A DNA stretch of 64,000 nucleotides from Heliocidaris tuberculata. Taxonomy: Eukaryota; Echinodermata; Echinoidea; Camarodonta; Echinometridae. The notes beneath the pieces are model-generated. The model worked only from the letters and a program-made list of their open reading frames with translations. It was not told the origin of the DNA and made no database searches. The stretch covers positions 16,761,766-16,825,765 of the forward strand of contig CM046847.1 in assembly GCA_025618425.1 (NCBI GenBank), in the 5' to 3' direction. Both the position numbers and the translations under genes were made by a program. Each line of letters opens with the position of its first letter. Within the stretch, counting starts at the first letter, position 1. This document shows positions 56,532-64,000 of the stretch, piece by piece.

Positions 56532-57259
56532 GATTAAATGGTTACAAATACTGAAATTGTAATGTCTCAACTGCTTTCAAGGCTCAAAGTAAAAACAAGT
56601 TTTCTTTAAAGTTGATAATTTTTATTTAAAGTATATTCAATCTAGTCGATTTTAAGTATCGAAATTTTCCGGACAACAGACTCGATAATATGCCACTACT
56701 ATCTTACAGCGACTCGAGTGGAGAATCGTTATCACCATCACATGCCGGTAATTAATAAGCGACTTTAATATAGGCCTTAAAGTACGTATCATCATGGAAC
56801 AAAAAGTAAGAAAAGTCGATAACTTGATGCCTGAGAACAGGTTTCAGGCCTGTATTAAAACAACAATCCTCATCTTATATTTTAATGAGTTTAGAGAAAA
56901 GTATCCCTTTTTCCAAAGATATATCCTACTAAAAAAAAGTGTTGTGAAGCCAGGGATAGTGGCACTGGTTTTAAAACGTCTCTATAACAATCTTATTTGT
57001 GTTGCAATTTACATGATAATGAATATAAGATACTTATGTTGTCTGTATAGTTATAATTAACTCTTCACATGGTGGAAGAGTAAACTAAAAAAAAAATTAA
57101 AAATCAGTCTCTCGAATAAAGGGAAAGGGTCGAATTAAAAAAAATAAAATAATATGGAATAGTTTACTACATGAATTACGTTCTAGTACCTCTCTATAAT
57201 TATTCAAGAAGTATCTTAAAATAATTTGAATTGTAGTTAATTGTTAGGTAAATTTTTCA

Positions 57260-57350
57260 AGTTTACATGTATTTATTAATCTGTCTGGAAAGTGCTTTGA
57301 TCAGTATTAAATCAGATATAGCGCTATAAAAGAAACAACCATTAATATTA
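57260..57350 (+). mobile_element. LINE 3' tail, plus strand
   Basis: GGAAAGTGCTTTGATCAGTA, then AGATATAGCGCTATAAAAGA and (ATT/ATC)n. This is the usual 3' end of CR1-like LINEs, running into the microsatellite from the left. Confidence 0.5.
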
Positions 57351-57400
57351 TTATCATCATCATCATTATCATCATCATCATCATCATCATCATCGTCATC

Positions 57401-57475
<75 letters not shown>
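57345..57475. repeat. (ATC)n / (ATT)n microsatellite
   Basis: Trinucleotide array between two facing LINE 3' ends. Confidence 0.92.
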
Positions 57476-57481
57476 AATAAT

Positions 57482-58125
57482 AACAATAATAAATGTAACT
57501 TATAAAGCGCCAAATCCACTCTGTGGAGTGCTCAAGGCGCATGTAGAAATTAATTAAGAATTAAACAGAAATGTTTTTACATGATTTTTAAAAGAATCAG
57601 ATGTTATGCACTTTTTGATGTCTTCAGGAAGGCTATTCCATAATTTAGGACACGCATGGGCAAATGATCTTTCCCCCCAAGATTTTGCGACTTTAGGGAT
57701 CACAAGAGAACTGGAAGTGGAAGAGCGCAAAGATCTCGCGGGGGTGTAATTTTGAATTAAAGAGGTATCGTATTGGGAGCAGAACCGTGAACGCAGTGAA
57801 AAGTGAGCAACAAAATTTTGAAAATAATGCGATATTTGACAGGGAGCCAGTGTAGCGACTGCAAAACAGGGGAAATATGAGTACGCTTAGTGGACAGAAT
57901 AACAATGCGAGCCGCAGCATTTTTTAAGCTTCTGGAGCTTGGACAACAGATTTTGGGGTAAACTGAACAGAAGGGCATTGCCAAAGTCGAGACGGGAGTA
58001 AATTAAGGCGTGAACTATCTTTTCAGTGGCAGACTTGGACAAATATTTCCGAATAAAACCGATATTACGTAATTGGTACCTAACTGATCTGCAGATATTT
58101 GAAATTTGATTAGATATTGTCATAT
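57482..58125 (-). mobile_element. CR1-like LINE, 3' fragment of the reverse transcriptase ORF
   Basis: The minus strand reads ISNICRSVRYQLRNIGFIRK, YSRLDFGNALLFSLP, KNAAARIVILSTKRTHISPV and LQSLHWLPVKYRIIFKILLL, the conserved C-terminal region of CR1/Rex-like ORF2. Frameshifts split it, for example near 57905 and 57790. It ends with a GGATTTGGCGCTTTATAAGT tail and ATT repeats. Strongly 5'-truncated and dead. Confidence 0.85.
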
Positions 58126-58129
58126 ATTA

Positions 58130-58205
58130 TTATAATTATAATAATTATAATGATAATTATTATTATAATTAGAATTATCATTAATATTATTATTATTATT
58201 AAAGA
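58130..58205. repeat. ATT/AAT-rich microsatellite
   Basis: TATAATTATAATAATTATAA-like low-complexity run. Confidence 0.85.
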
Positions 58206-60645
58206 CAAAAATATCAGTTTTATGTTACCAAGGGTATAGGCAAGATCGAACACTAAGAAAATTGTTGTTTCTGTATATGTGCCTCCTTGTGATTTAAAAT
58301 GGGATGACGCCCTTGTCCTAAAGAATAAAGCAGTGAATACTGAAGATATCATTAAATATTCATATGACGTGCATAACCCCAAATTTGTCCCTTTCCCTTT
58401 CACAACGGAATGTATTTTGCAGCTCACAAAAACTACTTCAGACAAAGTAAATCTCTTGAGCAAATATACAAAGTCCTCTTCGGATCCTGTTCATGCTAGC
58501 CTGTGTGGATCTTCATATTCTTCAACTTTGCCCGTTTTTAAAGTTGTCTTCTTTCTCGTCAATAGTATGGCACAGAGTAGCGAGGAGGATTCAGGGTGTT
58601 TGAGGGGGGGGGGGGGGGAGCGGCATAATTCCGAATAATCTGACAAAAAGGTTCAGGTGCATTTTGGTCGAAATTTTGAAGGGGGTGACACATTTTCCGA
58701 TTGTATACTGAAGGTATGCAGGCCTATATTAGGGTTTAAAAGGGGGGAAAATGATCAAAAGTGCAAACATAGTTGAACAAGTAAAGGAACTGATAAACTC
58801 AAGGGGTGATTACTTATAGGAGCGTTTTGAATCGAGAGGAGTGTGAGGAAATTATCTCCTATTTATGCATACTCTGATTTTACCCTGATATACCTTTAAA
58901 AAATAATACATAGTACTGTGAATGTGCCTTTGTGCAGAAGACTGTTTATACTGTTTTTGATGTTTGTGTTTCTTTGTACATGCATATATTCATATATTTC
59001 TGTATTTCTGTAAGTGCTTTTTAAAGCGAATAAAGAACAAATGAAATGAAATGAAATTGCGTTGAGTATGTGGTTCCAATATCAAATTATTTAATGAGTT
59101 TATGTTCATGTCTGGCTGATGAATTCCTTGAATTCCTTATATGCCAGATGCTTTGATTGTTTAATTGTTGTTGCTTTCTGGAAGAAGGAGGGGGGGGGGG
59201 GGTTAGAGAGAGAGAGAGGAATAAAGTTTTGTCGTGACACGTGATACGGCAGTGTATCACAGAAAGTGAAGGTTGGTGACCAGGTTGGTGAACAGAACAA
59301 TGGAAAATGCATTCGCTTCTTACTACAATAGAGAAAAATAACAACACCCAGGGGCGGATCCAGGAATGTCAGAAACATTTTTTTTTTAACCCGGAATATG
59401 AAATTGAAAGTATATGTCACCTCTCACAGGCTCGCTCATGAAAAGGGGGTGAGGGAAATATTTTCATATCAGGTGTATCTATGAGAGCTGTATTTCATCA
59501 AGAAGCAATTAATATTAAAACTATATCTTACACTTCTGAAGTGATCGAAGAAATTCCAAAAACAAAATCGGAAAACATCAAAAAGGTAACGAGCTTTTTC
59601 TTTCATTTCATCAGAGGTTAGACCAACAGCTTCACTCTAGCTGTTTGCTCGATGGCGATTCATCAACATGTCTACGTTGTTTGAACGTGATGTTATCAAT
59701 TAAACAATGTGTTATCTCACTTTTGTCCTGTATTATAATCATATTATTTACGCTCTTCTTCTTGCAAATTTGATCAATGGGCAGAAAAAAATTTCATGAG
59801 ACCGTCCTGAAGTTCGGAAAAAAATTAATGTTTATCTCAGTGTTGTATCTGATGATACAATACTTACAATGGATAAATTATGAAGTGTGTATTATAATTA
59901 CAGGAGTAGTTAAAATTATATGTTTTGAAGTATAATTCACTAACAGAACTATAAACTATGCTGTTTTTATTTTTAATGTTTTTTAAAATTTTATATCATC
60001 AAAGAGGCGAAATCTGTTTCGACTGCCTGACAATGCATGTGATAGGTTCCTTTCTGGTTAATGGCTTTAACAGGCTACGTTCATAATAGGTTCTAATTAT
60101 ACTAAGTTCTGAGAAAAACAAGGATCTTGAATTCTCATATTTTACATTACTGATTTGAAATGAAGCTCGGTCTTACTCCTGTAAGATCTCTTCTTTAAAA
60201 AATTCAGATGTTTTAAGAATTTTTGAAATCAATTAATTGATTATAACAATCAGTGGATGTAGCTTAATTGTTTTGAAACCATCTTGACCCCCCCCCCCAT
60301 AAGGACAATGCACAAAGAACATCAAACTATACCTTCAATCTTCAGTGTGGGGAACTGAAAATTAAAATTAGTCATATACACGTCATGCTGCTCTACGATT
60401 GGTGTATATTTCTACAGAAGATCATTGCTCTTCTATGTAGCATGTTGTGGGCCAAACTCATATTTTATGGCCAGATTTTTTTTTTACTTTCCCATTTTCT
60501 GGATGTGTCATTTTTTACCATTGGAAATAAGTACGATCATAAAAAGAGAAAAAGAAATTTGATAAAAATAGATGTATATAACACGTTTGAGAACCGAACT
60601 CTTCATCTATCAAATCATTTTTCTCCATTATAGATTAATACATAA

Positions 60646-60648
<3 letters not shown>
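58206..60648. other. Intron or intergenic sequence of the second membrane-protein locus
   Basis: Holds a G run (58602-58618), a CAGGGGCGGATCCAGG word at 59349 (a MITE-type end) and a G10 run near 59190. No exon recognised. Confidence 0.55.

Positions 60649-60716
<68 letters not shown>
60649..60716. repeat. (TA)n microsatellite
   Basis: TA run with a CA interruption, directly downstream of the exon at 60729 on the minus strand. Confidence 0.92.
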
Positions 60717-60718
<2 letters not shown>

Positions 60719-60728
60719 AAATTATTAC

Positions 60729-60788
60729 CTGTCATAACAGTCTGTTCACTGATTAATGCCTCTCCTTCCACCGGAAGAGACGTTGACA
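60729..60788 (-). CDS. Probable upstream exon of the second membrane protein
   Basis: Bounded by CTTTTCTCCAG and a GTAATAA donor. In the frame set by the tail exon it reads (x)TG STSLPVEGEALISEQTVMT and then G, which joins AG of 56385 to give Glu and FVIAITAF. VMT-E before the membrane helix mirrors IMT-E of the gene at 49538. It enters at phase 1, so x could be A (making a start codon) or belong to a longer extracellular part. No further exon was found up to 64000. Confidence 0.55.
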
Positions 60789-61012
60789 CTGGAGAAAAGA
60801 AAAGAATAGAGAAAACAAAATGATGTTACGCAAATCTGATGCAATTTAGGGTACATTGCGTGGCACCTCGGTATAACTTTTAATTTTGAATTCACTCTAT
60901 GAAAAAAGAAAGGACAGTAACTGGTTACAGAGATCCAATTACTTTTTATTCTGTTTATTATGATGATTTATAAATATAGAATGGATATATTGCATACATT
61001 ATTCAATATATA

Positions 61013-61158
<146 letters not shown>

Positions 61159-61660
61159 AACATATACATTGAATGTGGTTCAATTATATCCTTGTACGCG
61201 TTAGCTTAACACTTGCTTTATTTGGTGGAACTCGACATTGTACTAGTAATTCGCAGTATTGTTGGGGTGGTACCACTCAGATTTATGTATAGGTATATCA
61301 TAAATAAGTGTATATGCAGTTGTATGTAAGCATTCTGAATATATATCATACTAATGATGGTTAATGTCAGACCTGGCAATTAGTATTCACAATCATACAA
61401 AAATATTGTCTGCTTGAACAAATTTGTATTTATTTATCTTCACCGCACGTTTAGCAGCATGTAACATTAAATTGTTTGACTTTTTAATGCATTTTTTCTA
61501 TTCTTGCATGAATCTCACTCAGAAAATCAAAGCAAAGTCAAACGCGAGGCTTCCCGGGTCGTTGTTCATGGTTTACTGACCAATGAGAAAGCATTTTCAT
61601 GATCTGGCACACCCATTTTCAGTAGAGCTAACGCGAACAAAGATTTATTTGAAAAAAAAT
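61159..61660. other. Nothing recognised
   Basis: AT-rich sequence without gene or repeat I can name. Confidence 0.6.
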
Positions 61661-61671
61661 GTTGAATGCAT

Positions 61672-61782
61672 TAGTGTGTGTTTGTTTGTGTGTGTGTGGG
61701 TTTGTGTATGTATATAAATAAATGAAAAAAATAAAAATATATATACATATATATGTGTATATATACACACACACACACACAC

Positions 61783-61825
<43 letters not shown>

Positions 61826-61884
61826 TATACATAGAGAGAGGGGGGGGGGGACACACACACACAACACACACACACACACACAGA
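61672..61884. repeat. Compound GT / TA / CA microsatellite
   Basis: GTGTGT, TA, CACACA, TA, GAGA with a G10 run, and CACA in sequence. Confidence 0.92.
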
Positions 61885-61921
61885 GAGAATAAATCACTCC
61901 GTTAGACGTTAGACACAAAAA

Positions 61922-61960
61922 GTTCAGTATTTCGCCTATAAGGCTTCTTCAGGAAATCAT
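61922..61960 (-). ncRNA. Hammerhead-ribozyme-like motif
   Basis: On the minus strand: TTTC, CTGAAGA, A, GCC-TTATA-GGC, GAAAT, ACTGAAC. The first core box is canonical (CUGAAGA) and a 3-bp stem II is perfect. GAAAT is not followed by a clear GUC triplet. It lies beside a TA/CA satellite, as do the other two candidates. Confidence 0.4.
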
Positions 61961-62297
61961 ACTTCAGTACAAAAAAATGCACCGAGGATGTAGTGCATAG
62001 CGCGTAATACTGTCAAAACAACAAGCGTGAATAGAGAGATATAAATAGGGGAGTGAAAGACAGTGAAACAGAAAGCAAATGGTAGGAAGCACCAAGGATG
62101 TAGTGTGTAATGTGTGTTTTAATATGTGTGTCATGTTTAATTTTGTTTGGGATGGTTTGGGCGTTATTTGTATCTGCAAAGACCGAATTAATGCCCCTAT
62201 TCAAAATGTTTTGTTCAAACATCACAATCATAAGGAGTACGCTGGCGCAAGTTAATTTTTACACTCTCGCAAACACACATACCTGTGCGCGCATAAT

Positions 62298-62528
62298 AAC
62301 CGATGACATCTTTTACAACCTAGAATTTGACCGCATAACCGATGACCTGTGTGTGTAGAATTCAACCGCATAACCGATGACCTGTCTGAAATTTTTCTAT
62401 ACAACCGACGACTTGTTCGTGTAACACTAACTGATGACCTACCCCTATATGCAAAAGCATGTAATTTGGGTCTAACTGCGCAGGTCTGCAAACCGATGAC
62501 GTCATCGGTTCGCTGTGTGTCATCGGTC
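62298..62528. repeat. AACCGATGAC array with a CRE-centred palindrome
   Basis: AACCGATGAC or one-base variants occur at 62298, 62337, 62372, 62403, 62429 and 62491, and the complement GTCATCGGT(T/C) at 62501 and 62519. The copies at 62491 and 62501 abut to form AACCGATGACGTCATCGGTT, a perfect 20-bp palindrome with TGACGTCA in its middle. Confidence 0.8.
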
Positions 62529-62559
62529 CGAATGTAAAGTTCATGCCTATGTCATCGCT

Positions 62560-64000
62560 TTAAATGGGCGCACATACACAATGCCCCCTGTTCATCCAAG
62601 CGTAAACACATACCACACAAAAATGGTACCAAATGATGCGGGATAAGATATTTTTTTTCAAAATATGTATAATAATTTAGCGTTCATAACTGAGTTTTAA
62701 ACAAAATAGCAATTTTCTAAGTGCGTCCTTTTTTTTTTACTCACACGGTAGTAGTTTTCAGCCAGAAGTTCGTTTTCTTTTGATTTTTGGTTTATATTTC
62801 ACAGGTGTAAACAAAACTAGTATGTGAGAAATAGTATTTCTGAAAGGCAAAAATTACTTTTCGAGTAACAGTTTGTATAAGATAGATTGGTGAGTTTTTT
62901 TTAATATATTAACAATAATGTCGTAGAAAACCTAAAACGGACATGCACTTAGGTACCCAACTTGGTACGGTCCCTAAACGTGCTTTATCAGTGGTTATTT
63001 TGGCGGCGACATTACCCACGGAAACCATTCATACCAGCGACACCACCCAATAAGTGTAAAAAATAAATAACTGAAGAATAGATACGGTCACACAAAGGCC
63101 TATACCATCCAATTTCTTACAGCGCTTTTGAATAGTTGGTAAAATGCATTGAACTGACGTAAATGTAGAATTACTATGCAGTGTCGTTTGGTACAATGTA
63201 AGTCAAGCATATTATACACGTCCCACGCGATTCCTTTTAAAAATATGGACAGAGCCAACTTTTTATTCAATACGCCATGATTCCTTTTCATACCCATGAA
63301 TCCTGGCCTAGAAATAAAAAGGGCAGATTTTGTACATTTCTGTCAACTATATTATTTTATCATAAAAGGATGAAAATGAATAGTGAATTTGTGTGTTGCG
63401 GTTTGATATTTCCACTTGTACTTTAAATCCGTGTCTGATAAATGAAAGATAAATTAAATATTATGTTGTTCAAAATTTGCAGCTGCAGCATGTCTCGCTT
63501 TATCATTTAACTTCAAATTAAAAATTAGTATCACCTGTTTAAAAAATGTAACTACATTTTCATCTAATTTAATCTTTTTGAATGTATTTGTAATTTTGTA
63601 CAAATGAGATGTAGGATCAGGTAGGCTTTAAAAAAAAAATCAAAACTCAAACAGTCTCATTTGTCCTACGTTATATATAATCTACCTCTCGGGTTCGGAT
63701 ATTAATTGCAACATTTTCCACACTTTTGTGTTTTTGTTTTGTTTTGTTTTTCACTTTTGCATTCTGGCTGAACTCTATAGCTTTACTTTGCCTTAACCCA
63801 AATTCATTAAGCGACTTTCCAGTTATGAACGGATGTTATTTAAACTTTTTTGCTGGGAGTCACAATAACTGGTCTTCATGTAGAAGAAGGCTATATATAG
63901 CTAGCTCTTGAAGGACCCGAATTTGTAGGTCCGTATAGATGTTACAGTTCACTGGTACTTCATTTATTTGACTAGGCCTGATGTGGAGTATAAATTTGGG
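62560..64000. other. Window end, nothing recognised
   Basis: AT-rich sequence. The open frames at 63100-63297 and 63726-63911 have no recognisable motif and no good splice context. Confidence 0.6.

Noticed and set aside
58279..58638. 119-codon plus-strand frame beginning MPPCDLKWDDALVLKNKAVN
   Set aside because: No recognisable domain. It ends in a G run that extends the frame as glycines and no splice context fits it. Possibly a remnant, not supported as a gene.
60338..60359. Possible 22-nt exon (FPTLKIE) between AG and GT on the minus strand
   Set aside because: In the phase required by the exon at 60788-60729 it contains a stop codon, so it cannot belong to that transcript.
62298..62528. 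CRISPR-like array
   Set aside because: Repeats are only 10 bp, spacers vary from 16 to 52 bases and some repeats are inverted. The DNA is clearly eukaryotic.

Overview
The window looks like eukaryotic nuclear DNA from a marine deuterostome invertebrate, most likely an echinoderm such as a sea urchin. The evidence is small exons in long introns with GT-AG junctions, very dense short DNA transposons, and many TA/GT/GA microsatellites, G or C runs and TACATGTA or AGATCT-type words. The species cannot be fixed from sequence alone.

The main gene is on the minus strand, 29553 down to 3424. It is a complete ten-exon orthologue of MAEA (the GID9 subunit of the CTLH/GID E3 ubiquitin ligase). I joined the exons by hand: all splice phases agree and give a 384-residue protein with LisH, CTLH, CRA and a RING-like C-terminus. 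The first exon codes for only 13 residues and lies 11.4 kb upstream of exon 2.

The MAEA introns hold most of the structure. Intron 7 has a 2.86-kb hAT-type element with a perfect 8-bp target duplication and other elements nested in it. Intron 1 has a hairpin-bearing tandem array (20.8-23.2 kb) and a stack of nested inverted-repeat transposons (24.5-29.0 kb), including an 836-bp foldback.

The part from 29.9 to 48.9 kb has no recognised host gene. It holds hammerhead-ribozyme-like motifs beside TA satellites, a decayed L1/Tx1-type LINE (31.86-35.13 kb), several foldback families, two arrays built on a GATAAGTGCC-like word, an hAT-type MITE, a TTAA-flanked foldback and two tRNA-derived SINE copies.

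From 48.9 to 60.8 kb on the minus strand are two related loci with small single-pass membrane proteins. One (49538-48917) appears complete in two exons (113 residues). The other is represented by a transmembrane/cytoplasmic-tail exon (56385-56024) and an upstream exon (60788-60729), and its 5' end was not found. Around them are a mariner-type MITE, a CR1-like LINE tail and microsatellites. The last 4 kb hold a CRE-centred palindromic array (62.3-62.5 kb) and no gene I can support.
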